Assembly (NCBI RefSeq): GCF_002042885.1
Contig: NZ_MVFY01000020.1
Span: forward strand, 1 to 64,000
Direction of reading: 5' to 3'
Length of the DNA: 64,000 bases
Source: Citrobacter portucalensis
GTDB taxonomy: Bacteria; Pseudomonadota; Gammaproteobacteria; Enterobacterales; Enterobacteriaceae
The notes below the pieces were generated by a model that did no database searches, had not been told where the DNA came from, and was given only the letters and a program-made list of their open reading frames with translations. Both the position numbers and the translations under genes were made by a program. Of this stretch, positions 23,401-32,452 are shown in pieces (the first letter of the stretch is position 1; each line of letters opens with the position of its first letter).

Positions 23401-25370
23401 AAACCGGACACCGCTTTTTTCTCGCCCTGCGCATCGGCATAAACAATGTCGAAAGCGGCGTTGCTGTTTTCATCAACGATAGGCTGATTCACAGTGGTAT
23501 CAGTGCGGTAGTCATAGACGGCTTTTGCCGCAAACTGCGGACGAATACCCGGCAGCATGTCCGCAGGCCAGATGGCTTGTTCAGCCCGACGCGTCACCGG
23601 GCGGCCACCTGATTCCAGCAGGCTGGCTTGCAGGATCACCTGTAACGGGGAATGCGTCTCCTGCCATTGGCTGTTGGTGCTCACTTCGCCGCGACCGTGT
23701 TCATCCAGCGTAAGCTGAACTTCATCGAGGCTGCGGGACAGGTTTTCTTCGGCAATATTACCAAACTGGAACCCCGGCAATGCCTGCACCGCTTCGCGCA
23801 GCGGGCGCAGGAAAAGCTGCCCTTGCAGAGCATTGCCGTTAGCGGGCGCGCCGTACAGGTAGTAGCCCACTACCGAGAACTTCACTTCATCAGCCGGAGC
23901 CACCGGAATCTTATTAGCGGAGAGATTGAGCGCCATCCGCTCAGGCATAAAATCTTCGACGTGGAAATCCCACATACGTGACTGGTTGTCGCCCGTATTA
24001 GCACGAATATGCCACATACCGGTTGGCGCGTTGGTGTCCAGCGGCCAGCTAAAACGGTACAGACCGTTCTCCGGCTGGCTAACCACCGAACGTAACACTT
24101 GCCCGTCGGGCTTCACGACCTCCAGCTTCACCGGCTGGTCGGGCAACGTTTTGCCGTCGCTGTCACGCAGTAATCCGTTGAGGATCACCGTTTCGCCAGG
24201 ACGATAGAGGTCACGGGGACCAAACATAAAGAACTGTTTGCTGTATCCCGGTGCACCGGCAATATCAAATTCAGCCAGATCCAACGCCGGGAGTTTCAAA
24301 TCCAGCAGCGTGGTTTGCCCGTCTTTGCGGGCCAGCAATAAAGCCGCGTCTTTATAAGTCTCCAGTTTGACATGACCCTGCGCGTCGCTGGTAGCCTGCG
24401 CCAACGTCTGTCCTTTTTCGTTGAGTAAGGTGACCTCTATACCCTGCTGCGCAGCGCCGTTTTCCAGACTCTGCGTAAAGACATCCAGTTGATTATGGTA
24501 ACGGTGCGCAGACACACCAATATCGCTGAGCGTGAACAGCGTAGCGGCATTACTGTAGTTGTATTGTCCAGCCTGATTCATCACCGCGATGTAAACTCCT
24601 GCTTGCTGCAACGGCTTGATATCGCTCAGCGGCAGCAGCAACTTCTCACGGGTGTTACGCGCAGGATTGAGGTCAAAGCGTCCGGTATACACCAGTTCCG
24701 CCATTTTCAGCAGATTGTCAGATTCCCAGTTCGTCAACGAATTGCGGTATTCCCACTGGCTGACAAATGCGCCGAGCGATTCAGGCTTCACACGAAAGAA
24801 GTTCACATCCACGCTGTTAACGTTGAGGGCCATTACCGGCAGGCCTTCAATTACTTTTCCCGGCAACAGCGAGCCGCGACTGGCAAACCCAACGCTTGGC
24901 TGTACATCGCGCGTGGTAATGTTTTTTTCATAATCAATAGCGAACGTCGCTTTATTCAGCGCCAGCAAATCACGCTCAATGGTCACCACCAGTTCCCGGT
25001 TAGGTTCCAGATGGCGTAAGCGCAGCTCTTTCAGATTTGGCGCTAGCTCCCAGGCACCATCCACTTTGCCGCTTTTTTTATCAACAACGTGCACGACGCG
25101 GGAAAAATCTTGTTCTGGATCGAGGGGAATGGAGAAGGTCAAAACGAGCGTTGCCGCACCGTCGAGCTGGACCTCTGAGGCATCCAGCAGCGTCAGCGAC
25201 TTGCCCTGGCTTTGCTGCATCAGCTTTTGTAATTGAGCTTTATCTTTTGCTGGCGCAGTCTGTGCCGCAGGCGCATCAGGTTTCGCAGCCGTCGGTGATT
25301 TTTCGTTATTATTATCGCACCCGACCAGTGCCAGCATCAGCATGCAGGCCGCTACGCGTAAATGTTTCAT
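20436..25370 (-). CDS. yfhM: Bacterial alpha-2-macroglobulin lipoprotein YfhM
   Basis: Periplasmic protease-trapping lipoprotein: cleavage of a bait region triggers covalent capture of the protease through a thioester. The 1644-residue precursor has a signal peptide with lipobox LVGC (acylated Cys18). The next residue is Asp19, the Lol-avoidance signal, so it should stay in the inner membrane next to PbpC. Repeated MG domains follow, and the thioester motif CLEQ begins at Cys1179 within YPYGCLEQTAS. The alpha-toroid (TED) and terminal domains follow, ending LLIVRP. It is 9 residues shorter than E. coli YfhM, mostly in the low-complexity region after the lipobox. It is translated directly into pbpC with no gap. 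Confidence 0.96.
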   Translation of the reverse strand: MKHLRVAACMLMLALVGCDNNNEKSPTAAKPDAPAAQTAPAKDKAQLQKLMQQSQGKSLTLLDASEVQLDGAATLVLTFSIPLDPEQDFSRVVHVVDKKSGKVDGAWELAPNLKELRLRHLEPNRELVVTIERDLLALNKATFAIDYEKNITTRDVQPSVGFASRGSLLPGKVIEGLPVMALNVNSVDVNFFRVKPESLGAFVSQWEYRNSLTNWESDNLLKMAELVYTGRFDLNPARNTREKLLLPLSDIKPLQQAGVYIAVMNQAGQYNYSNAATLFTLSDIGVSAHRYHNQLDVFTQSLENGAAQQGIEVTLLNEKGQTLAQATSDAQGHVKLETYKDAALLLARKDGQTTLLDLKLPALDLAEFDIAGAPGYSKQFFMFGPRDLYRPGETVILNGLLRDSDGKTLPDQPVKLEVVKPDGQVLRSVVSQPENGLYRFSWPLDTNAPTGMWHIRANTGDNQSRMWDFHVEDFMPERMALNLSANKIPVAPADEVKFSVVGYYLYGAPANGNALQGQLFLRPLREAVQALPGFQFGNIAEENLSRSLDEVQLTLDEHGRGEVSTNSQWQETHSPLQVILQASLLESGGRPVTRRAEQAIWPADMLPGIRPQFAAKAVYDYRTDTTVNQPIVDENSNAAFDIVYADAQGEKKAVSGLQVRLIRERRDYYWNWSEGEGWQSQFDQKDLVEGEQTLDLKADETGKVSFPVEWGAYRLEVKAPNDAVSSVRFWAGYSWQDNSDGSGAVRPDRVTLKLDKPSYRPGDTMKLHVAAPAAGKGYAMVESSEGPLWWQEIDVPADGLDISIPIDKTWNRHDLYLSALVVRPGDKSRSATPKRAVGLLHLPLGDENRRLALALENPAKIRPNQSLTVKIKASVKNGDIPKQVNVLVSAVDSGVLNITDYATPDPWQAFFGQKRYGADIYDIYGQVIEGQGRLAALRFGGDGDELKRGGKPPVNHVNIVAQQALPVTLNEQGEGTVTLPIGDFNGELRVMAQAWTADDFGSSESKVIVAAPVIAELNMPRFLAGGDTSRLTLDVTNLTDKPQTLNIKLAASGLLELMGQDPAPLNLAPGVRTTLFVPVRAREGFGDGEIQAEISGLTLPGETLPVQHKQWKIGVRPAFPAQTVNNGVALQPGATWQLPGEELTNFSPATMQGQLLFSGKPPLNLARYIRELKAYPYGCLEQTASGLFPSLYTNAAQLKALGIVGDSDEKRRAAVDIGISRLVQMQRDNGGFALWDKNGSEEYWLTAYVMDFLVRANEQGYSVPVEVINRGNERLLRYLQDPGMLSIRYTDDSSASRFAVQAYAALVLARQQKAPLGALREIWERRAQAASGLPLLQLGIALKNMGDANRSEQALTLALNTPRRDTQQWMADYGSALRDNALMLALLEENKLKPDVQNTLLNTLSEQAFGQRWLSTQENNALFLAARTLQDLPGTWQAQTSLSEQPLAGEKSQTRNLDADALSTLSVTNTGNQPLWLRLDVSGYPQTSPTPASNVLHIERQILGLDGNSKSLDSLRSGELVLVWLEVKASQNVPDALVVDLLPAGLELENQNLANGSASLQDSGSEVANLLNQMQQADIQHVEFRDDRFVAAVAVNEGQPVTLVYLARAVTPGTYQVPVPQVESMYVPQWRATGATEGLLIVRP

Positions 25371-25576
25371 TTTTCATCCCTGGCCGTAGTGGCCCGTTAG
25401 CTACGTAGAACAACTATTATGCGTCAGATTTCCGGCTGTGGAAGTCAGTAACTGAACAACGTTGTCTTAATTTAAGTGATTAATGTGGATTCACCTGACA
25501 AATCAGCCTGTTTTACTTGTCGCTTTACGGTAAACATCCGACAATTTGCCAAAACCTGGTAAAAATGGAGATGCCT

Positions 25577-26422
25577 ATGACCACCGCCTTCTTTGTCGCT
25601 GCCGACTGGCTTGCCGAACACATTGACGACCCGGAAATACAAATTCTTGATGCCCGGATGGCACCTCCAGGACAGGAAGATCGCGATGTTGGCGAGGAGT
25701 ATCGTGCGGGCCATATTCCTGGCGCAGTATTTTTTGATATTGAAGCGCTTTCCGATCATACCTCACCGCTACCGCATATGATGCCACGCCCCGAAGCCTT
25801 TGCCGTTGCGATGCGCGAGCTGGGCGTTGATCAGGATAAGCATCTGGTTATCTACGATGACGGTAATCTGTTTTCCGCGCCACGCGCATGGTGGATGCTG
25901 CGGACATTTGGCGTCGAAAATGTCTCCATTCTGGCGGGCGGTCTGGCAGGCTGGAAGCGCGATGAGCTAATGCTCAAGGAAGGCGATGAGGATTTACCTG
26001 AAGGTGAATTTAACGTGGCCTTTACGCCTGACGCAGTTGTGCGCGTTACCGATGTACTGCTGGCCAGTCATGAAAAAACGGCGCAGATCGTCGATGCCCG
26101 TCCGGCTGCGCGTTTTAATGGCGAAGTTGACGAGCCGCGTCCTGGTCTGAAACGTGGTCATGTGCCGGGTGCGCTTAACGTACCGTGGACAGAACTGGTT
26201 CGTGACGGCGAACTGAAAACCACCGATGAGCTGGATGCTATTTTCTTCAGCCACGGCGTGAGCTTTGACCGCCCTATTATCGCCAGCTGCGGCTCCGGCG
26301 TAACGGCTGCCGTCGTCGTGCTGGCACTTGCCACGCTGGGCGTTTCTGACGTCGCATTGTATGACGGCGCATGGAGCGAATGGGGAGCGCGCAACGATTT
26401 ACCGGTAGAACCGCAATTATAA
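25577..26422 (+). CDS. sseA: 3-mercaptopyruvate sulfurtransferase
   Basis: Cytoplasmic enzyme that moves sulfur from 3-mercaptopyruvate to thiols or cyanide; it acts in cysteine breakdown and hydrogen sulfide formation. The 281-residue protein has two rhodanese domains. The C-terminal one has the active loop SCGSGVTA with Cys238, and Gly-Ser-Gly after Cys is the mercaptopyruvate-type loop. The start at 25577 is chosen because GGAG lies 6 bases upstream; the ATG at 25571 is too close to it. It diverges from yfhM and is separated from sseB by only 43 bp holding one REP. Confidence 0.95.
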   Translation: MTTAFFVAADWLAEHIDDPEIQILDARMAPPGQEDRDVGEEYRAGHIPGAVFFDIEALSDHTSPLPHMMPRPEAFAVAMRELGVDQDKHLVIYDDGNLFSAPRAWWMLRTFGVENVSILAGGLAGWKRDELMLKEGDEDLPEGEFNVAFTPDAVVRVTDVLLASHEKTAQIVDARPAARFNGEVDEPRPGLKRGHVPGALNVPWTELVRDGELKTTDELDAIFFSHGVSFDRPIIASCGSGVTAAVVVLALATLGVSDVALYDGAWSEWGARNDLPVEPQL

Positions 26423-26432
26423 AGCTGGAAAA

Positions 26433-26462
26433 GCCGGATAGCGCTTCGCTTATCCGGCCTAC
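26433..26462. repeat. REP palindrome between sseA and sseB
   Basis: Single REP unit (GCCGGATAGCG...CGCTTATCCGGCCTAC) in the 43-bp gap between two convergent genes. As I recall, K-12 carries the sRNA gene ryfA in this gap; there is no room for it here. Confidence 0.85.
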
Positions 26463-26465
26463 AAT

Positions 26466-27242
26466 TTAGATAATCCGGTTCTGTTTAAAGTCGCGCAGGA
26501 AACCGCCCCAGCGGCGTTCGTAGAACGGTGCGATATGCTCAGTGATAAAGTGGCTCACGCCCTTCTCACCCTTCTTCACCTGGCAGATATCAATAGGTTC
26601 ATCGCCCGGCAGCGTATCGGTCGCGACGCTGCCAGCAGCGTGGATGATCTCTTCAATATCCCCTTCCGCTTCAATACCAATCAGCAGATTCGGCTGGGCT
26701 TCCGCGCTTTCTTTGATTGAGCAGAGAAACGCGCGTTTTACCGGCTTAATGGTTTTAAACAGCGTAGTCAGCGAGTCAATCATCTGCGCCGGAGGTTCAG
26801 CGACTTCAGAGAGGATCAGCGATTCACCGCCTTCCAGTACTTCCTGGGTGCTGAGCGGATTCCCCTCTTCCCCCATCAGCAGGCTGATTTCACGCGGCAT
26901 AAATTCTTTGCCGGTCGGCAGTTTCGCGTTGAGAAAGAGCGTTTCGCCGAGCGTCATTTCAAACAACGTACGCACCGGCATAACGACAAATGCCTGCTCA
27001 TCTTCCACCGCCTGCTGCAGTGCTTCCAGAGAAGTGAAGAACGGGATCACGGTCGTTCCGTCTTCTTTTTCCCAGTGCTGCAGGTCGAGAGCGCTGTCTT
27101 CAACCACCGCCTCGCCTTCTGCGGCAGTACCCGGCACCCAGACTGTGGATTCCAGTAAAGTACGGAAAAATGCCGGACGATGCGCAGGCTCTGTTGCCGC
27201 TTGTTCCAGCAATGTTTCTAATTCGTTTTTTGTTTCGGACAT
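26466..27242 (-). CDS. sseB: SseB family protein
   Basis: 258-residue cytoplasmic protein named for an old serine-sensitivity phenotype in E. coli; the molecular role is unclear. It has an N-terminal SseB domain (about residues 10-125; RPAFFRTLLESTVWVPG) and a C-terminal SseB domain (about 145-255) ending WGGFLRDFKQNRII. The start at 27242 (MSETKNELET) matches E. coli; the 17 open codons upstream run into a REP and are not coding. It is downstream of pepB on the same strand across a REP. It is not the Salmonella SPI-2 translocon SseB, despite the shared name. Confidence 0.93.
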   Translation of the reverse strand: MSETKNELETLLEQAATEPAHRPAFFRTLLESTVWVPGTAAEGEAVVEDSALDLQHWEKEDGTTVIPFFTSLEALQQAVEDEQAFVVMPVRTLFEMTLGETLFLNAKLPTGKEFMPREISLLMGEEGNPLSTQEVLEGGESLILSEVAEPPAQMIDSLTTLFKTIKPVKRAFLCSIKESAEAQPNLLIGIEAEGDIEEIIHAAGSVATDTLPGDEPIDICQVKKGEKGVSHFITEHIAPFYERRWGGFLRDFKQNRII

Positions 27243-27268
27243 AAGTATCACAAATTGGATGAATACAT

Positions 27269-27301
27269 GTAGGCCGGATAAGCGTAGCGCCATCCGGCAA
27301 T
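27269..27301. repeat. REP palindrome between pepB and sseB
   Basis: Single REP unit, GTAGGCCGGATAAGCG... followed by CGCCATCCGGCAATAC, 11 bp after the pepB stop. Confidence 0.85.
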
Positions 27302-27312
27302 ACAGTAATAAA

Positions 27313-28596
27313 TTATGCGGTCAGCAGATTCGCAATCGTGCGCACACCCAGACCGGTTGCGCCCGCAGACCACTGCTCAACCGGCGCTTTGCGATAGGTT
27401 GCAGAGCAGTCGATATGCAGCCAGCCCTGCTGGTAGTTTTCCACGAAATGGGACAGGAAGCCCGCCGCGGTGCTTGCGCCAGCCGGGTAAGCCGCGCTAC
27501 CGGTGTTATTCAGTTCGGCAAAGTTCGACGGCAACTGGCTACGGTGAAACTCTGCCAGCGGCAGACGCCAGAACGGTTCGTTTTCTTGCGCCGCACTTGC
27601 CAGCAGGCGAGCAGCCAGCTGATCATCAAAGCTAAACAGCGCGTGGTAATCGTTGCCCAGCGCGGTTTTCGCCGCGCCGGTCAGCGTGGCAGCATCAATG
27701 ATCAGTTCCGGTTTCTGCGCGCTGGCATCGATCAGGCCATCGGCCAGCACCAGACGTCCTTCGGCATCGGTATTCATCACTTCAACTTTTTTACCGTTGC
27801 GATAGTGAATAATGTCGCCGAGCTTAAAGGCGTTGCCGCTAATCAGGTTATCCGCGCAGCACAGATACAGCTTCACGCGCTTGTTCAGACCACGGGTGAT
27901 GGCAAATGCCAACGCGCCGGTGACCGTTGCCGCACCGCCCATGTCGGACTTCATTGAGTCCATAAATGCGCTTTGCTTGATGCTGTAACCACCGGAATCA
28001 AAAGTAATTCCCTTACCAACCAGGCAGGCATAAACCGGGGCTTCTTTGTCGCCTGTTGGGTTGTAGTCCAGCGCCAGCAGCACTGGAGGACGTTCAGATC
28101 CGCGACCCACGGTATGCAGGCCCATGTAGTTCTGCTCGCGCAGATCTTCACCTTTGGTGATGCGGTAAGAGACGTTATCGCACGCGACGGAGCACAGCAG
28201 ATCAACAGCGCGCTGCGCCAGCTGTTCCGGGCCCAGCTCTTCTGCCGGGGCATTAATGGTATCACGCACCCAGTCAATAATCTTCAGACGGCTATCCAGC
28301 TCTTTGCGCTGCGCTTCGTCCAGAGCGGCCCACTCAACTTTGCGGGTGCCTTTTGGTCCCTTGTAGCCCTGCCAGAACGCCCAGCTACGTTCGGTATCCC
28401 AGCCTTCACCGTCCAGTTGAACGTGTTTAATACCCAGGCCGTCGATTTTACGCGCGGCACGCTGGATAAGGCCGAGGTCATCTTTTCCGTTCAGGTGCAG
28501 GGTAATGCCTTCATTATTAATGCTGTATGTTGCCTTTTCACCCCAGCGGGCATCGGCAGGTTGCGTGGAAAGCGTAATTTTCATGGCTTCTGTCAT
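27313..28596 (-). CDS. pepB: Peptidase B (leucyl aminopeptidase family M17)
   Basis: Broad-specificity, metal-dependent cytoplasmic aminopeptidase that finishes peptide turnover. The 427-residue protein has the M17 catalytic domain with [14 protein letters not shown], the metal and catalytic motif NTDAEGRL, and [14 protein letters not shown]. Active-site lysine and arginine are present. The start at 28596 ([13 protein letters not shown]) has AAGGATAAATAAA before it. An open frame of 72 more codons overlaps iscX antiparallel to sense and is a shadow. It is the last gene of the isc run, as in E. coli. Confidence 0.96.
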   Translation of the reverse strand: MTEAMKITLSTQPADARWGEKATYSINNEGITLHLNGKDDLGLIQRAARKIDGLGIKHVQLDGEGWDTERSWAFWQGYKGPKGTRKVEWAALDEAQRKELDSRLKIIDWVRDTINAPAEELGPEQLAQRAVDLLCSVACDNVSYRITKGEDLREQNYMGLHTVGRGSERPPVLLALDYNPTGDKEAPVYACLVGKGITFDSGGYSIKQSAFMDSMKSDMGGAATVTGALAFAITRGLNKRVKLYLCCADNLISGNAFKLGDIIHYRNGKKVEVMNTDAEGRLVLADGLIDASAQKPELIIDAATLTGAAKTALGNDYHALFSFDDQLAARLLASAAQENEPFWRLPLAEFHRSQLPSNFAELNNTGSAAYPAGASTAAGFLSHFVENYQQGWLHIDCSATYRKAPVEQWSAGATGLGVRTIANLLTA

Positions 28597-28657
28597 TTTA
28601 TTTATCCTTATTTTCGCGCATACAGGAAAACGGGCCACCCGTGGGCAGCCCGTTGAC

Positions 28658-28858
28658 TTATTCGGCTTCGTCCAGCCAGACCAGCAAAATGGCCTCAAGG
28701 ATTTTTTCGTTCGATGCCTGAGGATCATCATCGAACTCTTCCAGGTCACAGATCCACTGGTGCAGATCGGTGAAACGAACGGTCTTGGGATCGAGATCGG
28801 GGAAAGCGTCATACAGCGCCTCGCCGATTTCGCGGCTATCGGTCCACTTCAGTCCCAT
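28658..28858 (-). CDS. iscX: Iron-sulfur cluster assembly regulator IscX
   Basis: 66-residue acidic protein that binds IscS and iron and tunes cluster assembly, competing with CyaY (frataxin) for the same IscS site. The sequence [20 protein letters not shown] and the acidic stretch DLEEFDDD match E. coli IscX across the full length. It is co-transcribed: 11 bp after fdx, with AGAGGG before the ATG. Confidence 0.96.
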   Translation of the reverse strand: MGLKWTDSREIGEALYDAFPDLDPKTVRFTDLHQWICDLEEFDDDPQASNEKILEAILLVWLDEAE

Positions 28859-28869
28859 ACTACCCTCTG

Positions 28870-29205
28870 TTAATGCTCACGCGCATGATTGATTGTGTAA
28901 CGTGGGATTTCGACCACTAAATCGTCCTCGGTTACCCGCGCCTGACAGCTTAAACGGCTCTCCGGCTCCAGTCCCCAGGCTTTATCCAGCATGTCGTCTT
29001 CTTCTTCTGTGCTTTCCGGCAAAGAATCAAAACCTTCACGCACGATGCAGTGGCAGGTAGTGCAGGCACAGGATTTTTCACAGGCGTGTTCAATCTCGAT
29101 CCCGTTACGCAGGGCAACGTCGAGAATGGTTTCGCCGGTCTCAGCTTCCAGAACTGCGCCATCGGGACAGAGATCCTGATGAGGCAAAATAACAATCTTT
29201 GGCAT
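28870..29205 (-). CDS. fdx: [2Fe-2S] ferredoxin of the ISC system
   Basis: Adrenodoxin-type ferredoxin that supplies electrons for cluster assembly on IscU. The 111-residue protein has cluster ligands Cys42, Cys48, Cys51 and Cys87 in [14 protein letters not shown] and LSCQAR. Additional cysteines at 46 and 53 are present, as in E. coli Fdx. It is separated from hscA by one base, so translation is tightly coupled. Confidence 0.96.
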   Translation of the reverse strand: MPKIVILPHQDLCPDGAVLEAETGETILDVALRNGIEIEHACEKSCACTTCHCIVREGFDSLPESTEEEDDMLDKAWGLEPESRLSCQARVTEDDLVVEIPRYTINHAREH

Positions 29206-29206
29206 A

Positions 29207-31057
29207 TTAAACCTCGTCCACGGAATGGCCTTTCAGCGCGCTACGGACGGATTTGTCCATGCGGCGAGCGGCGAATTCCTGGGTTTGTTTGTCTACGTTT
29301 TTAATGGCTTGTTCTATCGCGTCAACATCGTCACCCTGTGCAACCTCGCTCAAGTGCGCGGCGGCGGTGTCGATAGCCTGACGTTCTGCGGCGCTTAACA
29401 GCGCGGCATCAGCATTCAGCGCACCGGATAAACTCTCCAGTACGCGTGCCGCTTCGACTTTCTGTTCTGCCAGCATACGGGCTTTAACGTCCTGCTCGGC
29501 AAAACTCATCGAATCCTGAATCATGGAGGCGATTTCACTGTCGGTCAGACCGTAGGACGGTTTAACCTGGATTGAGGACTCAACGCCTGTGGATTTCTCC
29601 ATGGCGGTGACGCTCAGCAGCCCATCGGCATCCACCTGGAAGGTCACGCGGATGTGCGCACCGCCAGCCGGCAATGCCGGGATGCCGCGCAGCGCAAAAC
29701 GCGCCAGTGAACGGCAGTCCTGCACCAGCTCACGCTCGCCCTGCATCACGTGAATGGACATCGCGGTTTGGCCATCTTTAAAGGTGGTAAAGTCCTGCGC
29801 GCGCGCCACTGGGATAGTGGTGTTACGCGGGATCACCTTCTCCACCAGACCGCCCATGGTTTCCAGTCCCAGAGACAGCGGGATAACGTCCAGCAGCAGC
29901 ATTTCGCTGTCCGGTTTATTTCCGACGAGAATATCCGCCTGGATTGCCGCACCGATAGCGACCACTTTGTCCGGGTCAATAGAGGTCAACGGTGTACGGC
30001 CAAAAAATTCACCGACGCGTTCACGTACCAGAGGCACGCGCGTTGAACCGCCAACCATCACCACTTCCAGCACATCTTGCGGCTCCACGCCCGCATCTTT
30101 CAGCGCGCGACGGCAGGCCAGCAGCGTACGCTTGACCAGTGCGGAAATGAGTTCATTAAAGGTTTCACGGGTGATTTCACCCTGCCATCCTGCCACGTTA
30201 ACCGTTACAGAATCAGCGTCGCTAAGTGCGATTTTCGCTGCAATCGCGGCATCCAGCAGTTCACGCTGTACGCGGTTATCGCTGCGATCGGCCACGCCCG
30301 CCTGCTCGCGAATGTAATCGGCCAGCAGATGGTCAAAATCGTCGCCGCCGAGCGCGGAATCACCGCCGGTCGCCAGCACTTCAAACACGCCACGGCTCAG
30401 GCGCAGAATAGAAATATCAAAAGTACCGCCGCCAAGATCGTAGACTGCGATCACGCCTTCCTGACCGGAGTCCAGACCATACGCGATCGCCGCTGCGGTC
30501 GGTTCGTTCAGCAGACGCAATACGTGCAGGCCCGCCAGACGCGCGGCGTCTTTGGTCCCCTGACGCTGTGCATCGTCAAAGTAAGCCGGAACAGTGATTA
30601 CCACGCCGTCCAGTTCGCCGGACAGCGATTCGGTAGCCCGCGCGGCCAGCGCTTTCAGAATATCAGCGGAGACGCGCACCGGATTAAGCAAACCGGCAGC
30701 GGTTTCAATCATCGGCAGACCGTTTTCGCTCGCCCGGAACGTATATGGCAGATGCGGGTAACGCGCCTGGATATCCGCCAGAGAGCGGCCCATCATGCGT
30801 TTTACCGAGCTAACGGTGTTTGCCGTATCCAACGCTGCATTGGCGCGGGCATCGTAACCGACAGAGTAGCCCTGCTGCTGATAGTGAACCACTGACGGCA
30901 ACAGGTGGCGACCTTCATGGTCTGCCAGCGTTTCGGCCTGGCCGCTGCGTACGGTAGCAACCAGGGAGTTGGTGGTGCCTAAATCGATACCTACCGCCAG
31001 ACGACGCTGGTGCGGCGCGGCGCTCAGACCAGGCTCACTAATTTGTAATAAGGCCAT
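29207..31057 (-). CDS. hscA: Hsp70-family Fe-S assembly chaperone HscA
   Basis: Specialised Hsp70 that binds the LPPVK motif of IscU and drives release of its cluster using ATP. The 616-residue protein has an ATPase domain with [24 protein letters not shown] and GGSTRVP. A substrate-binding domain and helical lid follow. The C-terminus lacks the EEVD motif of cytosolic Hsp70, ending instead HSVDEV. It is 15 bp downstream of its co-chaperone gene hscB. Confidence 0.97.
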   Translation of the reverse strand: MALLQISEPGLSAAPHQRRLAVGIDLGTTNSLVATVRSGQAETLADHEGRHLLPSVVHYQQQGYSVGYDARANAALDTANTVSSVKRMMGRSLADIQARYPHLPYTFRASENGLPMIETAAGLLNPVRVSADILKALAARATESLSGELDGVVITVPAYFDDAQRQGTKDAARLAGLHVLRLLNEPTAAAIAYGLDSGQEGVIAVYDLGGGTFDISILRLSRGVFEVLATGGDSALGGDDFDHLLADYIREQAGVADRSDNRVQRELLDAAIAAKIALSDADSVTVNVAGWQGEITRETFNELISALVKRTLLACRRALKDAGVEPQDVLEVVMVGGSTRVPLVRERVGEFFGRTPLTSIDPDKVVAIGAAIQADILVGNKPDSEMLLLDVIPLSLGLETMGGLVEKVIPRNTTIPVARAQDFTTFKDGQTAMSIHVMQGERELVQDCRSLARFALRGIPALPAGGAHIRVTFQVDADGLLSVTAMEKSTGVESSIQVKPSYGLTDSEIASMIQDSMSFAEQDVKARMLAEQKVEAARVLESLSGALNADAALLSAAERQAIDTAAAHLSEVAQGDDVDAIEQAIKNVDKQTQEFAARRMDKSVRSALKGHSVDEV

Positions 31058-31072
31058 TTTCGCTTCCGGAAA

Positions 31073-31588
31073 TTAAAAATCGAGCAGTTTTTCTTCGAGT
31101 TGTTCTGCACTGCTTCGCAGTTTATCGAGAAAACGCAGCTTACGCACGGTATCTGCCGCTGCGTCCCACGTCTCGCTATCCAGCTGTTCCACCATCAGTT
31201 GATGGCGAACGTTATACATTTCGCTGACGCGTTTCATAAACGCATCTAAACGTTGACTGTCTTTTGCCTGTTCAATCTCGTCCAGCTCTTCACGCAGCTC
31301 AAGTTGCTCCATCAGGAACGCGGTATCGCGCACCGTGTGCTGCTCGCTGCGGATATCAAAACCGTGTAAAGACAATAAGTATTCGGCGCGCATCAAAGGA
31401 TGACGCAGCGTTTGCCAGGCCTGGTTGATAGTGGCGGACTGCGAAACCGCAGCAAGTTGTTCCGCCTGGGAACCGCTGGCGAATTTATCAGGATGATACT
31501 GACGTTGTAGATCCTGAAAACGTAGGCTCAGCGCCTGAGTATCGAGCTGATAACGGGCCGGTAAGCCAAAGAGGGTGAAGTAGTCCAT
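31073..31588 (-). CDS. hscB: J-domain co-chaperone HscB
   Basis: Co-chaperone that delivers IscU to HscA and stimulates its ATPase. The 171-residue protein has an N-terminal J domain with HPD at residues 32-34 (QYHPDKF) and a C-terminal helical domain that binds IscU. The start at 31588 ([10 protein letters not shown]) is the family start; a longer open frame of 24 codons covers the intercistronic hairpin. It is separated from iscA by 108 bp, the longest gap in this part of the operon. Confidence 0.96.
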   Translation of the reverse strand: MDYFTLFGLPARYQLDTQALSLRFQDLQRQYHPDKFASGSQAEQLAAVSQSATINQAWQTLRHPLMRAEYLLSLHGFDIRSEQHTVRDTAFLMEQLELREELDEIEQAKDSQRLDAFMKRVSEMYNVRHQLMVEQLDSETWDAAADTVRKLRFLDKLRSSAEQLEEKLLDF

Positions 31589-31652
31589 AACATTCTCAGG
31601 GCATCGATTCTCTGTTGTTCGATGAGGCAAAACCAGAGAGTCAGGTAAAACA

Positions 31653-31683
31653 AACCCCACGCGCAGGCGACCACGGTGGGGTT
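31653..31683 (-). other. Attenuator-like hairpin between iscA and hscB
   Basis: Perfect 8-bp stem AACCCCAC/GTGGGGTT (31653-31660 with 31676-31683) and 15-base loop, followed on the minus strand by TTGTTTTA. It probably lowers expression of hscBA-fdx relative to iscRSUA. Position is seen; effect is inferred. Confidence 0.6.
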
Positions 31684-31696
31684 ATCAGTAAGCGCG

Positions 31697-32020
31697 TTAC
31701 ACGTGGAAGCTTTCGCCGCATCCACATTCGTCTTTCACGTTCGGGTTAGTGAACTTAAACCCTTCGTTCAGACCTTCTTTGACGAAATCTAACTGCGTAC
31801 CGTCGAGGAATTGCAGGCTCTTACCGTCGATCACGACTTTTACGCCTTTGTCTTCAAACACGGTATCTTCAGCCGCCGGCTCGTCAACAAATTCCAGTAC
31901 ATAGGCCATACCTGAGCAGCCGGAGGTTCTCACGCCCAGACGCAGACCAAACCCTTTACCGCGGTTTGCCAGGAAGGTATTTACACGCGCTGCTGCACTG
32001 TCGCTTAAGGTAATCGACAT
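31697..32020 (-). CDS. iscA: A-type Fe-S carrier IscA
   Basis: A-type carrier that accepts or transfers iron or clusters, mostly [4Fe-4S] maturation, in the cytoplasm. The 107-residue protein has the three conserved cysteines Cys35 (TSGCSGM) and Cys99/Cys101 (ECGCGESF). It lies 20 bp after iscU. Confidence 0.96.
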   Translation of the reverse strand: MSITLSDSAAARVNTFLANRGKGFGLRLGVRTSGCSGMAYVLEFVDEPAAEDTVFEDKGVKVVIDGKSLQFLDGTQLDFVKEGLNEGFKFTNPNVKDECGCGESFHV

Positions 32021-32040
32021 AATAAAACCTCAACTCTTAA

Positions 32041-32427
32041 TTATTTTGCTTCACGTTTGCTTTTGTAATCCGCAATCGCGGCTTTAATCGCGTCTTCAGC
32101 CAGAATAGAGCAGTGAATTTTCACCGGTGGCAGTTCAAGCTCGTCGGCGATATCGGTGTTTTTAATCGCCTGTGCTTCGTCCAGAGATTTCCCTTTTACC
32201 CATTCGGTAACCAGAGAGCTGGAAGCAATAGCGGAACCGCAGCCGTAAGTCTTGAAACGCGCGTCTTCAATGATACCCTCATTGTTGACTTTGATCTGCA
32301 ACTTCATCACGTCGCCACAGGCCGGTGCACCCACCATGCCGCTGCCCACGTTCTCGTCGCTGTTGTCAAAAGAGCCCACGTTACGTGGATTCTCGTAATG
32401 ATCGATTACTTTTTCGCTGTAAGCCAT
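32041..32427 (-). CDS. iscU: Fe-S cluster scaffold IscU
   Basis: Scaffold on which [2Fe-2S] clusters are built from sulfur supplied by IscS. The 128-residue protein has ligands Cys37 (with Asp39), Cys63 (YGCGSAIASSS) and Cys106, and the HscA recognition motif LPPVK just before Cys106. It is identical in length to E. coli IscU and lies 25 bp after iscS. Confidence 0.97.
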   Translation of the reverse strand: MAYSEKVIDHYENPRNVGSFDNSDENVGSGMVGAPACGDVMKLQIKVNNEGIIEDARFKTYGCGSAIASSSLVTEWVKGKSLDEAQAIKNTDIADELELPPVKIHCSILAEDAIKAAIADYKSKREAK

Positions 32428-32452
32428 GCTGAATTCTCCTTATCGGTACCGA

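Noticed and set aside
26466-27242. Salmonella SPI-2 translocon protein SseB
   Set aside because: The sequence is the unrelated serine-sensitivity SseB family next to pepB, and no type III secretion genes are present.
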